Assembly: GCA_023251155.1 (NCBI GenBank)
Contig: JAHEZH010000035.1
Span: forward strand, 1-44,552
Source of the DNA: Flammeovirgaceae bacterium
Lineage (GTDB): Bacteria > Bacteroidota > Bacteroidia > Cytophagales > Cyclobacteriaceae
DNA length: 44,552 bases
Direction: 5' to 3'
Both the position numbers and the translations under genes were made by a program. Positions within the stretch are counted from its first letter, which is position 1, and each line of letters begins with the position of its first letter. Below the pieces are notes generated by a model. It was not told the DNA's origin. It did not search any database and was given only the letters and a program-made list of their open reading frames with translations. This document shows, piece by piece, positions 1 through 8,125 of the stretch.

Positions 1-1150
1 CGAATATTTTAGTGAAGCCTTTGACATCATCACCTGTCCAGCCCAGGTTCATCTCACCGTACTTACCAAACTTGGCAGACATCAGATCATAGGCAGACTG
101 AATACCATTCACCATAAAGCGATAGGGATAGAGCGTTACCGACACTTCGCCGGTTACGTGTTGTTGTGAACTGTTCAGGAAGCCTTCAATGTCGCGCATG
201 ATCGGGTCAAGGTATTGGCCTTCGTGGAGCCAGTTGCCATAGAATTGTGCCAGTTGATCTTTCCAGCTCAGTTGCCACTTGGTGAGTACGTGTTTCTCCA
301 ACGCATGATGCGCCTTGATGATGATCACCGGGGCAGCCGCTTCAAAACCAACGCGACCTTTGATACCAATGATCGTATCACCCACGTGAATGTCACGACC
401 GATACCATAGGCTCCGGCTATCTTCTGTAGTTCCTGAATGGCTTCGGTAGGATGAGCAAACTTCTTTCCGTTGATGGAAAGCAATTCTCCTTTCTCAAAG
501 CCAAGCTTTACTTCTTCACTGTCTTTCTTGGTGACTTGTGTTGGCCATGCTTCTTCCGGCAACATACCCAATGAATTCAATGTCTCTTTTCCACCCACTG
601 AAGTTCCCCAGAGTCCTTTGTTGATTGAATATTTTGCTTTCTCAGCGCTGTAGATGATTCCTTTTGTCTTCAGGTATGCGACTTCCGCTTCGCGGCTCAG
701 TTTCATATCACGGATAGGAGTGATGATCTCCGTGCCGGGAGCAAGGATCTGGATCACCATATCAAAGCGAACCTGATCATTACCGGCACCGGTACTTCCG
801 TGAGCGATGGCATCGGCTTTTATTTCACGGGCATAGTTAGCCGAAGCCAGTGCCTGCGACATACGTTCGGCACTCACGCTTAACGGGTAAGTGTTGTTCT
901 TCAATACGTTTCCATAAATAAGGAAGCGAATCACTTTATCGTAGTAGTTGGTGATCTCATTCACCGTTTTGTGTGAAGCTACTCCCAGGTTCCTGGCGCG
1001 CTTTTCAATATCGGCCAGTTCTTCTGCACTGAATCCTCCTGTATTTACCGTAAGGGTATGTACCTCGTAGCCGAGATCTTGTGAAAGATAGATGGCGCAA
1101 TACGAAGTATCCAAACCACCACTGAATGCTAAAACTACTTTTTTCTTCAT
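1..1150 (-). CDS. argG: Argininosuccinate synthase, 3' end cut by window edge
   Basis: Ligates citrulline and aspartate with ATP to give argininosuccinate, the penultimate step of arginine synthesis in the cytoplasm. The N-terminus reads MKKKVVLAFSGGLDTSYCA, which is the PP-loop ATP-binding motif (SGGLDTS) typical of ArgG; further on HGSTGAGNDQVRFD and the SINKGLWGTSVGGK segments match the family. The ATG at 1150 places the PP loop at residues 10-16, as expected. About 383 residues are visible; the family is near 400, so only the last residues are missing beyond base 1. It lies 150 bp downstream of the GNAT gene on the same strand, and in many Bacteroidota such a GNAT gene sits beside argG in the arginine cluster. 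Identification is secure; the C-terminus and downstream arg genes cannot be seen. Confidence 0.97.
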   Translation of the reverse strand, partial: MKKKVVLAFSGGLDTSYCAIYLSQDLGYEVHTLTVNTGGFSAEELADIEKRARNLGVASHKTVNEITNYYDKVIRFLIYGNVLKNNTYPLSVSAERMSQALASANYAREIKADAIAHGSTGAGNDQVRFDMVIQILAPGTEIITPIRDMKLSREAEVAYLKTKGIIYSAEKAKYSINKGLWGTSVGGKETLNSLGMLPEEAWPTQVTKKDSEEVKLGFEKGELLSINGKKFAHPTEAIQELQKIAGAYGIGRDIHVGDTIIGIKGRVGFEAAAPVIIIKAHHALEKHVLTKWQLSWKDQLAQFYGNWLHEGQYLDPIMRDIEGFLNSSQQHVTGEVSVTLYPYRFMVNGIQSAYDLMSAKFGKYGEMNLGWTGDDVKGFTKIF

Positions 1151-1184
1151 GACTAAATTAATCCTGTTATCGATCTCTAATACC

Positions 1185-1255
1185 GTGGTCGGTTTCCCCA
1201 TAGACCACTTACGTTATTATCTAAACTCATTTCGGTAGGTGGGTACACCAACCGA
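1185..1255 (-). other. Two inverted repeats between the GNAT gene and argG
   Basis: The 150-bp gap has no gene but holds two inverted repeats. The first is GTGGTC (1185-1190) with GACCAC (1203-1208). The second, 1232-1255, is longer: TCGGT a GGTG, loop GGTA, CACC a ACCGA, nine pairs interrupted by one A-A mismatch. Neither is followed by a T-run in the direction of transcription, so they do not look like ordinary terminators. They could be an mRNA-processing or stabilising structure, or a binding site ahead of argG. Pairing is seen directly; function is inference. Confidence 0.45.
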
Positions 1256-1300
1256 GGTTGTTATATTACTTTGCGTTTCTGCGGTTTTGCGAGAAAAATA

Positions 1301-2050
1301 TTACCAGAAGAACAAAAGGCTAAGCAGTGATGATTTTTTGTTTGGCTCTTCGTTGTCCTTCTTCTTACGGCCTTTCAATAGCATGAATTGTTTCAGGCGC
1401 ATGAAACGCTCGTAGATTTTTGAGTTAGCAGCAAATTCTTTTGCTTCAATCGTAACCGGAGGTTTTTGCTGCGCGAGCAATGCTGCTTTCTTTTCCGCTT
1501 CCTCTTTTGCCTTCTCTACCGGATCGTAAAGCATGGCCGTACACATGCAGTTCTTACGACCTTTGCTCATCAGGATCTCATAGTTTACACAACTCTGGCA
1601 TCCTTTCCAGAATTCTTCATCAGTAGTGAGCTCAGAATAGGTGACAGGCTCATAGCCCAGATCCGAGTTGATCTTCATCACGGCCAGGCCCGTTGTCAGA
1701 CCGAAGATTTTGGCATCCGGGTATTTTTTACGCGAAAGTGCGAATACCTTATGTTTGATCTCCGTGGCAATACCTGTCTTGCGGAAAGGAGGAGATACAA
1801 TGAGGCCGGAGTTCGCTACATACTTTTCATGTTGCCATGCTTCGATGTAACAGAAGCCTACCCATGTGCCATCAGGCAATACGGCTATGATGGCTTTGCC
1901 TTCATCCATCTTCTGCTCGATGTAAAGCGGGGAGCGCTTGGCAATACCTGTGCCTCTGGCCTTGGCCGACTCTTCCATCTCGGTGGTGATGGTCTCTGAA
2001 TATTTCTTATCGTCCGCGGTAGCTACGCGTACAATGATGTTATGGTTCAA
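1301..2050 (-). CDS. GNAT acyltransferase next to argG, candidate N-acylglutamate synthase
   Basis: A 249-residue GNAT-fold protein. Residues 5-150 form the acyltransferase domain, with the acyl-CoA pyrophosphate-binding loop at PPFRKTGIATEI (88-99). After it come four cysteines in the pattern CX2C-X13-CXC (151, 154, 168, 170), then a charged lysine-rich tail (about 180-245) ending SLLFFW. The start is a TTG at 2050; there is an in-frame stop about 90 bp upstream and no ATG between, and the domain begins at residue 5, so TTG is the best choice. Position directly before argG is what one finds in other Bacteroidota, where a GNAT protein is thought to make N-acetyl- or N-succinylglutamate, the first intermediate of arginine synthesis. 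From memory the homologue in Bacteroides was assigned this role by mutant fitness data; I cannot verify it here. The four-cysteine motif suggests a metal site. Confidence 0.8.
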   Translation of the reverse strand: MNHNIIVRVATADDKKYSETITTEMEESAKARGTGIAKRSPLYIEQKMDEGKAIIAVLPDGTWVGFCYIEAWQHEKYVANSGLIVSPPFRKTGIATEIKHKVFALSRKKYPDAKIFGLTTGLAVMKINSDLGYEPVTYSELTTDEEFWKGCQSCVNYEILMSKGRKNCMCTAMLYDPVEKAKEEAEKKAALLAQQKPPVTIEAKEFAANSKIYERFMRLKQFMLLKGRKKKDNEEPNKKSSLLSLLFFW

Positions 2051-2681
2051 TTCTATAACTTCGTTAAAAGTGAAAAATGAAAAGGAGGTGCAAAAGCACG
2101 TGCCAACGTCTTGTCTCAGACCAAACGCGGTAAATGAAATTTAAAAGGGATGTATCAAATCCGAATCTGCCTTCGGAAACTTCGAATCACCAGAGGAAGT
2201 GATGTGAGCAAGCTGCGGAGGAGACTTCCGTGGAAGCCTGTGAGCGCTGCGAGTGTGAAGTTGTTTTTCAATTTCGTTGTTCTGTGTTAATAGGTTACAG
2301 ATCGAGTAAAAACATTCGTTATATTTTGTGTAAAAATAGATACGATTTTTTTATAATCTTAATCCTTCACCAATTTCTTAACATAGAAACGGATTTTTTT
2401 TCAGAAAGTTCAGCAGGGTGGAAGGAAGCACTCTTTGCTTCCTAACGCTCGGTAAGTTTTTGTTCGCCACAAGGTGACATTTTCATAACAGAGCGTTCAT
2501 AACAGAGCGAAACTCTGAGGAAATCAGTTGTAGTGAAACGTATAGGTAATTAAGTTACCTTCCGGCACTTCGGTTGGTAAACTCTGGCTATTGTAGTGGA
2601 ATGAATGTTTAAAAGTACGGGGCTTTAGTTACCTCATGGTACATTCATTCGATTGGAAGGTGCTTTGTCTTCTGTGATCAC
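2051..2681. other. 630-bp spacer with repeats and hairpins, no gene seen
   Basis: No convincing coding region lies between the GNAT gene and marC (both minus strand). Structure seen: an 8-bp perfect stem AGGAAGCA/TGCTTCCT with a five-base loop (2423-2443); a tandem copy of the 14-mer TTCATAACAGAGCG (2482-2495 and 2496-2509) whose second copy also starts the hairpin CAGAG-cgaaa-CTCTG (2503-2517); GGTAA/TTACC (near 2545-2560); and a 10-bp perfect inverted repeat GAATGAATGT (2599-2608) with ACATTCATTC (2641-2650) 32 bases apart. The last lies just past the marC stop and may help end that transcript, though there is no clear T-run. The side near 2051 should contain the promoter or leader of the GNAT/arg genes, but I find no clean TAnnTTTG. 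Confidence 0.4.
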
Positions 2682-3356
2682 CTACAATTGCTTGAAAATC
2701 TGAGTCAGTCCACCCACTCCAATTTGTAACCCGACACAAAACACAAGGAATGCGCTGAGGCGGTTCATAATTTCTTCACCACGGTTACCCAGACGTTTAA
2801 TGAGCAAAGGGGTGAATGCATAACACCAGTAGATCACAATACACATCATCACGATGGCGACCACAAGTGCTCCGAGGTTGCCGATGTATTCCGAGAAGAC
2901 TTCACTTTCGCCACGGGCACTCAGTGTCAACAGAACGGAGATAGTACCTGCGCCGGTGGTCATCGGGAAGGAGATCGGGTAGAAGAGCAGCTTGGAAGTT
3001 TTTACCTTATGATTTTCATCCGCCGGGGTATCGCCCGATTCTTTGGCAACACTGTTATCGGAAGTCAGCAACTCCCAGCCCATCCGGCAAATCAAAATAC
3101 CTCCGGCCAATTGTACAATAGGCAGGGAGATACCAAATAGTTTCAGTACCCAGCTGCCGGCCACTACAGATGCGCAACAGATCACAAAGCAGTACAACGC
3201 AATTCGTTTGGCAGCCGCTCTGCGTTCGGCAGGATCAAGTCCTCCTAGCAATGGATCAATGATCAATGCCGTACCTACCGGATTCACCGGAGGTATCAAA
3301 GCCACAAAACCAATCAGCACAAGGTGTAAAAAAGAGAGCGCAATTTCCATATCCAT
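2682..3356 (-). CDS. MarC family integral membrane protein
   Basis: A MarC/UPF0056-type inner-membrane protein of about 224 residues. Six hydrophobic segments can be seen: near the N-terminus (LSFLHLVLIGFVALIPPVNP), around YCFVICCASVVAG, LAGGILICRMGW, the segment after SKLLFYPISFPMTTGAGT, VVAIVMMCIVIYW and the last helix LSAFLVFCVGLQIGVGGL. The PPVNPVGTAL and FPMTTGAGTIS motifs are the two matching family signatures of the inverted-repeat halves. I take ATG 3356 as start; a GTG four codons upstream (3368) and an ATG two codons downstream are alternatives. The family was first linked to multiple antibiotic resistance but that link was later withdrawn, and the substrate is unknown. It lies alone between lepB and the long spacer, after the terminator at 3495-3524, so it probably has its own promoter. 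Confidence 0.9.
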   Translation of the reverse strand: MDMEIALSFLHLVLIGFVALIPPVNPVGTALIIDPLLGGLDPAERRAAAKRIALYCFVICCASVVAGSWVLKLFGISLPIVQLAGGILICRMGWELLTSDNSVAKESGDTPADENHKVKTSKLLFYPISFPMTTGAGTISVLLTLSARGESEVFSEYIGNLGALVVAIVMMCIVIYWCYAFTPLLIKRLGNRGEEIMNRLSAFLVFCVGLQIGVGGLTQIFKQL

Positions 3357-3494
3357 GGCAATATACACTCACTTTTAACGATCGGCCAATTGTTGTTCGT
3401 AGACTGGAGTTTATCGAGCGTTTTCTTTGTCTGGTGTATCCACAAGTATTTTATTCATGATCTCCATTGTTTGTATCGTGCCGGAGAGGAATGC

Positions 3495-3524
3495 AAAAAA
3501 ACAGCCCGATGAAATCACGGGCTG
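3495..3524 (-). terminator. Rho-independent terminator after lepB
   Basis: On the minus strand CAGCCCG (3524-3518) pairs with CGGGCTG (3508-3502) around a nine-base loop and is followed by seven T (3501-3495). It lies about 30 bp past the lepB stop and should end the parA-parB-DUF5683-dapB-lepB transcript. Confidence 0.88.
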
Positions 3525-3551
3525 CTTGTATCAATGAGTTGCTCGTATTGA

Positions 3552-5012
3552 CTAATGAATCATTTTGAAAAGGCGGCTCCAGCGTATCTTGTCTGTAATG
3601 CCCGCATATTGATCGATCGATAACCAGATAAAGAATGCCTTGCCTACAATGTGATCTTCGGGTACAAAGCCCCAGTAGCGCGAATCCCATGAATTATGGC
3701 GATTGTCACCCATCATGAAATAATAGTTTTGCTTGAAGGTATATTCCGTCACTTCTTTACCATCTATAATCAGCTTGCCACTATCCAGTTTCGCATCGCT
3801 GTTATGATCAAATTCAACAATCGTTTTGCCATAGAGTGCCAATGTAGAATCATTGATAGCGATCTTCATCCCTTCCTTGGGAATGGTGAGCGGGCCGAAG
3901 TTATCCTGGTTCCATTTCGAATATTTCGAGTAGCAAAAGATACGCGAATCCGGCTCTGTAAAATGCTCTACTTCAACCGACGAAATGAAGGAAGTTTTTT
4001 TCAATTCATCGGCTTGCGCGGCAGTAAGCTGCATATTGTAATGTGCCCCTGCGTTGTCACTTCCGGCATAGGTGAAATCTTCTCCTTGTGTTAGTTTCCA
4101 CTTCTGAAGGTTGCGGTCGCTGATTTCACTTTTGGAAGTCACGTTGTAATCGAAGCGCATCTCCGGAGGAAGAGTCAAGGCGGTACCGTTGGCATAGACT
4201 ACTCCGTCTTTGATGCTGAGCACATCTCCGGGAACACCTACACACCGTTTGATGTAGTTGGTTTTCAAATCAACCGGATACTTTACCCATACAGCAGGAT
4301 TACCTTGCTGCTCCCAGTTGTTCTCCAGCATTCCGGGTACGTTGAATACCACGACATCTTCCCGTTTTACGGAACTGATTCCCGGTAAACGGTAAGTAGG
4401 CAGCTGCACCCAGTCGGCATAAGACGGAATGTTTGTGAACCAGATTTTCTGATGCGTCAACGGCATTTGTATGGGGGTGCGTGGCGTGCGCGTACCGTAA
4501 TGGAATTTGCTGACAAACAGGAAGTCACCTACCAGCAATGAGTTCTCCATGGAAGGAGTAGGGATGGTATAAGCTTCCATAATCAGCCAGCGGATCAAGG
4601 TGGCGGCCACAACAGCGAAGCCAATGGCTTCTGTCCATTCCGATACTGCTGATTTTTTTATTACGGGCAATTTATCAAGCGTGCCAATGTATTTAACATT
4701 CGGGTTAAAGCCCAGTACAGGCAAATAAACGGGTAAAGCAAGCAATACCGCCAGCTGACTCAGCAGTGAATGGCGACCCAGGCAGCGGATAAGATCAAGG
4801 ATGATGATGTAATACCCAAAGAGGTTTACAAAAGGGATGATGATATAGATAATCCACCAGGTAGGTTTGCCTACCAGCTTAATGATTTCAAACTCAGAGT
4901 AAATAGGAATGAGTGACTTCCATGCAGCTACGCCTGTCTTTTCGAAAATTTTCCAGTAGCCGATAGTTACACCAATGCGGAAAACCAGGGCGATGATGAG
5001 TAAAGAATTCAC
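3552..5012 (-). CDS. lepB: Signal peptidase I with N-terminal DUF5684-like membrane domain
   Basis: Removes signal peptides from proteins exported through Sec, acting at the outer face of the inner membrane. 486 residues. Residues 1-105 are an extra membrane domain (WKIFEKTGVAAWKSLIPIY, then hydrophobic helices WWIIYIIIPFVNLFGYYIIIL and the 85-101 stretch) resembling DUF5684. The peptidase follows: a membrane anchor at about 127-147, catalytic serine S154 in TPSMENSL, catalytic lysine K255 in YIKRCVGVPGD, and the conserved box MMGDNRHNSWDSRYWG (433-448). The gap of about 170 residues between the lysine and that box is larger than in E. coli LepB and is common in Bacteroidota enzymes. It is the last gene of its operon, 49 bp after dapB and followed by a terminator. 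In this window it would process the signal peptides of the adhesins, PorP/SprF proteins and other exported proteins. Confidence 0.95.
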   Translation of the reverse strand: MNSLLIIALVFRIGVTIGYWKIFEKTGVAAWKSLIPIYSEFEIIKLVGKPTWWIIYIIIPFVNLFGYYIIILDLIRCLGRHSLLSQLAVLLALPVYLPVLGFNPNVKYIGTLDKLPVIKKSAVSEWTEAIGFAVVAATLIRWLIMEAYTIPTPSMENSLLVGDFLFVSKFHYGTRTPRTPIQMPLTHQKIWFTNIPSYADWVQLPTYRLPGISSVKREDVVVFNVPGMLENNWEQQGNPAVWVKYPVDLKTNYIKRCVGVPGDVLSIKDGVVYANGTALTLPPEMRFDYNVTSKSEISDRNLQKWKLTQGEDFTYAGSDNAGAHYNMQLTAAQADELKKTSFISSVEVEHFTEPDSRIFCYSKYSKWNQDNFGPLTIPKEGMKIAINDSTLALYGKTIVEFDHNSDAKLDSGKLIIDGKEVTEYTFKQNYYFMMGDNRHNSWDSRYWGFVPEDHIVGKAFFIWLSIDQYAGITDKIRWSRLFKMIH

Positions 5013-5061
5013 AGAATACGGATTTTAAAACGGTGCAAAGAAAAGGTTTTTTGAGATCATT

Positions 5062-5775
5062 TCAGAAGCCTAAGAAGTCCTTCATGGTAAGGATTCCTTT
5101 TTTGTCTTTGATCCACTCGGCTACCAGCACGGCCCCCAGCGCAAAACCCTGGCGCGAGTGTGCTTTATGCCTGATTTCAATATCGTCAACTGTCGAGTGG
5201 TATTTCACCACGTGGGTACCTGGGTCCGGATCTACTCTAAAAGACTGAATGCCAATAGACTCTCCGCTGCTTGGTGTGCCCAGGTTCCAGGTTTTCTTTC
5301 TCCCCAGGTGCTTTACCACTCCATCGGCCAGAGAAATAGCAGTACCGCTGGGAGCATCTTTTTTCTGGGTGTGGTGCGTTTCTTCTATTGAAATTTCGTA
5401 CTGGCTGTAATTCTTCATTAGTTGTGCGAGGTATTCATTCACACGGAAGAATATATTCACTCCCAGGCTGAAGTTGGAAGTGTAGAACAGGGTGCCGTTT
5501 TTATCCAGACAGTATTTTTCTACTTCTGTCTTATGATCGAGCCATCCGGTAGTACCGCAGACCACCGGGATGCCTTGATCAAAACAATACTTCAGATTTT
5601 CTACGGCTGCTTCCGGTTGAGAAAATTCAATGGCAGCATCCACTTTAGCGGCAGGGCTAAATGCATTCCGTTCAGAAGTAGTATCAATGCGGCCTGCTAT
5701 CGTGTGGCCGCGTTCAACAGCAATGGCTTCGATGGTCTTTCCCATCTTTCCATATCCAAGTAAAAGGGTATTCAT
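5062..5775 (-). CDS. dapB: 4-hydroxy-tetrahydrodipicolinate reductase
   Basis: NAD(P)H-dependent reduction in the lysine/diaminopimelate pathway, feeding peptidoglycan synthesis. 237 residues, shorter than the ~270 of the E. coli enzyme. Seen: a Rossmann nucleotide motif near the N-terminus (GYGKMGKTI, 7-15), VVCGTTGW (71-78), and the substrate/catalytic signature EETHHTQKKDAPSGTA (131-146) with the paired histidines H134/H135 and K139. The C-terminus HKAHSRQGFALGAVLVAEW is also typical. The frame is open about 150 bases further upstream, but that part lies over the DUF5683 gene; ATG 5775 sits in the TAATG overlap with the upstream stop, suggesting translational coupling, and gives the standard N-terminus. 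Confidence 0.96.
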   Translation of the reverse strand: MNTLLLGYGKMGKTIEAIAVERGHTIAGRIDTTSERNAFSPAAKVDAAIEFSQPEAAVENLKYCFDQGIPVVCGTTGWLDHKTEVEKYCLDKNGTLFYTSNFSLGVNIFFRVNEYLAQLMKNYSQYEISIEETHHTQKKDAPSGTAISLADGVVKHLGRKKTWNLGTPSSGESIGIQSFRVDPDPGTHVVKYHSTVDDIEIRHKAHSRQGFALGAVLVAEWIKDKKGILTMKDFLGF

Positions 5776-6401
5776 TAAAAACGTAATTTGAGTGCAACAC
5801 CGGTATTGGTGCCAATTAACATATCTCTCTCCATCATGGGTTCGAGTCGTGCTTTCAACTGGGGATTGACATCGAATTCTTTCAGGTGCGCATCTACGTG
5901 GGCGTCCACCATTTGTAATACATACCACACGCCGGTAAGAATGATTAAATAGTCACGTTGTCTCCGAGCTCTATTGGTAATTGTACGCAACTGGGCTTCT
6001 GTAAGACCTAAGTCAGGCGAGAGGTAAACTTTGGATGGGTCAATGGATTTCTTATCCAGAATAACAAACAGATCACTGCGGTACTGGGCATATTGGTCTT
6101 GATAAACTTTGATGGCATACCCTCCGGCTATAAATCCACCGTACACTATAGGAAGTTTCCAGTATTTCCTGTTGTAGATCTGGCCCAAGCCAGGCAATAC
6201 TGCAGAATACAACAGCGCTTTGCGCGGATTGAATTTGGCGGCATAGGTGGCGATACTGATTACTTTTTTTCCTTTGCCTATCTGAACGGAATCGGATAAT
6301 AAATACGTAGAAGTGCTATCGCGTGCGGGGGCTTTCTTATCCTGACCTGATAAAAGCAATGGAAACAGCAACAAAGCGAATGTACCGAGGCGCAGGGCCA
6401 C
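5775..6401 (-). CDS. DUF5683 exported/membrane protein in the parAB-dapB operon
   Basis: About 208 residues. The best start is GTG 6401, eight bases past the parB stop, which gives a signal-peptide-like N-terminus (ALRLGTFALLLFPLLLSGQ) with likely cleavage after SGQ; the open frame extends further but only by overlapping parB. The conserved core is NPRKALLYSAVLPGLGQIYNRKYWK followed by a hydrophobic segment (LPIVYGGFIAGGYAIKVY), then a polar region and a second hydrophobic stretch (DYLIILTGVWYVLQMVDAHVDAHL) and a basic tail. These match the DUF5683 family. Function is unknown. The gene lies between parB and dapB with a TAATG overlap to dapB, an arrangement I recall as common in Bacteroidota, so it is probably co-translated with cell-envelope and chromosome-maintenance genes. 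Confidence 0.85.
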   Translation of the reverse strand: MALRLGTFALLLFPLLLSGQDKKAPARDSTSTYLLSDSVQIGKGKKVISIATYAAKFNPRKALLYSAVLPGLGQIYNRKYWKLPIVYGGFIAGGYAIKVYQDQYAQYRSDLFVILDKKSIDPSKVYLSPDLGLTEAQLRTITNRARRQRDYLIILTGVWYVLQMVDAHVDAHLKEFDVNPQLKARLEPMMERDMLIGTNTGVALKLRF

Positions 6402-6408
6402 AGGTCTT

Positions 6409-7344
6409 TTACACTTTGATGATGTCAAGAATGCGGTTAAGGTCTTCAATAGAAAGAAACGGGATTTTAATTTCACCCTTTGTGCCATCACTCTTTACAC
6501 TAATTTTTGTGCCAAAATGCGAAGAAAGTTTGGATTGTAGCTGAGAAATTTCTTTGGAGGCAGGTGTGGAGGTCGTTACTTTCTCAGTCTCGGCCGGTGT
6601 AGTGGTGGTCAGTTGTCTGGCCAGTTCTTCTACTTTACGGACAGAGAGGTCCTCCGATAAGATCTTTTTAAAAATAAAAAGCTGCGTATCCGGATTTTCT
6701 ACACTCACAATGGCCCGTGCATGGCCCATGGAAACACGGTGATCCCGCAAGGCTACCTGGATATCAGGTGGCAGCTTTAACAAGCGCAGGTAGTTGGTCA
6801 CGGTGGAGCGGTTTTTACCTACGCGATCGCCCAGCTCTTCCTGCTTCAGGTTACACTCGGTAATCAATCGCTGGTAGCTCAGCGAAATTTCTATCGGGTT
6901 AAGGTTTTCACGCTGGATGTTCTCAATCAACGCCATTTCCAGCATCTGCTGATCGTCTGCAGAGCGGATGTAAGCCGGAATCTGTTTTAACCCGGCCAGC
7001 TTGGAGGCCTGGAAACGTCTTTCTCCCGATATGAGCTGATACTGGTTTTGAGCCAGTCTTCGTACCGTAATGGGCTGAATGATACCATGTACCAATATCG
7101 ATTCCGATAACTCCAGCAGTGCATCCTGATCGAAATGCTGGCGTGGCTGAAAGGGGTTCACCTCAATCTGATCGACAGGAATTTCATTCAGGTTATTGAC
7201 CACCACTGTTTGAACCGTCTCCGTCACAGGCGGTGTGGCGACGAGGTTGGCGGCTGCCGAAATTTCTACTTCCAGTTTATCGTCTGTGGGAGTGTCGCTC
7301 AGCAAAGCGCTCAACCCTCTTCCTAATGCTTTCTTCTTCATCAT
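6409..7344 (-). CDS. parB: Chromosome-partitioning protein ParB
   Basis: Binds parS sites near the replication origin, spreads as a CTP-dependent clamp and works with ParA and SMC in chromosome segregation. 311 residues. Seen: the extreme N-terminal KKKALGRGLSALL motif (ParA-contacting in the family), the ParB/Srx CTP-binding domain from about 53 to 150 with the GERRFQAS motif (107-114) and ENIQREN (141-147), the helix-turn-helix DNA-binding region LKQEELGDRVGKNRSTVTNYLRLL in two helices (166-189), and a C-terminal dimerisation region ending HFGTKISVKSDGTKGEIKIPF. The ATG at 7344 overlaps the parA stop as ATGA; a second ATG follows immediately. The GERRFQ form replaces the more frequent GERRxR, a small change seen in Bacteroidota. 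Confidence 0.96.
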   Translation of the reverse strand: MMKKKALGRGLSALLSDTPTDDKLEVEISAAANLVATPPVTETVQTVVVNNLNEIPVDQIEVNPFQPRQHFDQDALLELSESILVHGIIQPITVRRLAQNQYQLISGERRFQASKLAGLKQIPAYIRSADDQQMLEMALIENIQRENLNPIEISLSYQRLITECNLKQEELGDRVGKNRSTVTNYLRLLKLPPDIQVALRDHRVSMGHARAIVSVENPDTQLFIFKKILSEDLSVRKVEELARQLTTTTPAETEKVTTSTPASKEISQLQSKLSSHFGTKISVKSDGTKGEIKIPFLSIEDLNRILDIIKV

Positions 7345-8114
7345 TTTGATTTTCCGTTTCTATCGAGGATTTCGTGTGCCAGGTTCAGATAGCTCACGGC
7401 TCCTTTACTTTCCGCATCGTGTACAATTACAGGCAATCCAAAGCTGGGCGATTCACTCAACTTCACATTACGTGGGATGATGGTGTTGAAGGCGATGTTC
7501 TTAAAGTGGGTGCGTACATCTTCCACCACCTGATTTCCCAACGAAGTACGTGAATCATACAGCGTGAGGAGGATACCTTCAATCTCCAGCCCAGGATTAA
7601 GCCGTGTCTGAATGATTTTGATGGTATTTAATAGTTTCCCTAATCCTTCCAACGCGAAGAATTCGCATTGTACTGGAATCATTACCGAGTTGGCAGCCGT
7701 CAACGAGTTGATGGTAATCAAACCCAGTGAAGGAGAGCAGTCGATGATGATAAAATCATATTCGTCAATGACTTTTCCCAGCGCATTGCGCATTTTTTCC
7801 TCGCGGTTCTGAATGCTCACCATTTCCACTTCGGCACCTACCAGGTCGATGTGCGAAGGAAGAATGTCCAGAAACTTCAGATCGTTCTTTACAATGGCAT
7901 CGTGGGGATGAACATCATCGACCATGCATTCGTAAATACTGATCTTTACTTCTTTGGGATCCAAACCTAAACCGGAAGTGGAGTTGGCCTGAGGATCGGC
8001 ATCTACCAGTAACGTTTTGTATTCCAATACGGCAAGACTGGCAGCCAGGTTGATAGCTGAAGTTGTTTTGCCTACGCCTCCTTTTTGGTTCGCTATTGCG
8101 ATTATTTTGCCCAT
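7341..8114 (-). CDS. parA: Chromosome-partitioning ATPase ParA (Soj)
   Basis: Walker-type ATPase that forms nucleoid-bound gradients and drives ParB-parS complexes apart. 257 residues, family length. Seen: deviant Walker A KGGVGKTTS (11-19) with the signature lysine K11, Walker A' LLVDADPQANST (35-46), and Walker B FIIIDCSPSLG. The start ATG 8114 gives MGKIIAIANQKGG, the standard N-terminus. It is the first gene of the operon; the terminator at 8126-8165 lies directly upstream, so its own promoter must be within about 50 bp of the start or expression depends on readthrough from yidC. No clear TAnnTTTG is seen there. Confidence 0.97.
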   Translation of the reverse strand: MGKIIAIANQKGGVGKTTSAINLAASLAVLEYKTLLVDADPQANSTSGLGLDPKEVKISIYECMVDDVHPHDAIVKNDLKFLDILPSHIDLVGAEVEMVSIQNREEKMRNALGKVIDEYDFIIIDCSPSLGLITINSLTAANSVMIPVQCEFFALEGLGKLLNTIKIIQTRLNPGLEIEGILLTLYDSRTSLGNQVVEDVRTHFKNIAFNTIIPRNVKLSESPSFGLPVIVHDAESKGAVSYLNLAHEILDRNGKSK

Positions 8115-8125
8115 TTAAGCTATTG

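Noticed and set aside
2230..2445. A 71-codon plus-strand frame in the long spacer
   Set aside because: It runs through hairpins and low-complexity T-rich sequence, has no recognisable motif and no promoter; not supported as a gene.
3451..3690. A 79-codon minus-strand frame over the lepB end and terminator
   Set aside because: It covers the terminator hairpin and the lepB C-terminus in another frame; no support.
5776..5928. N-terminal extension of dapB by 51 codons
   Set aside because: It lies over the DUF5683 gene, has no DapB features, and the ATG at 5775 gives the standard Rossmann start.
6402..6491. N-terminal extension of the DUF5683 protein into parB
   Set aside because: It would overlap the conserved end of parB by 80 bases; the GTG at 6401 gives a clean signal peptide.
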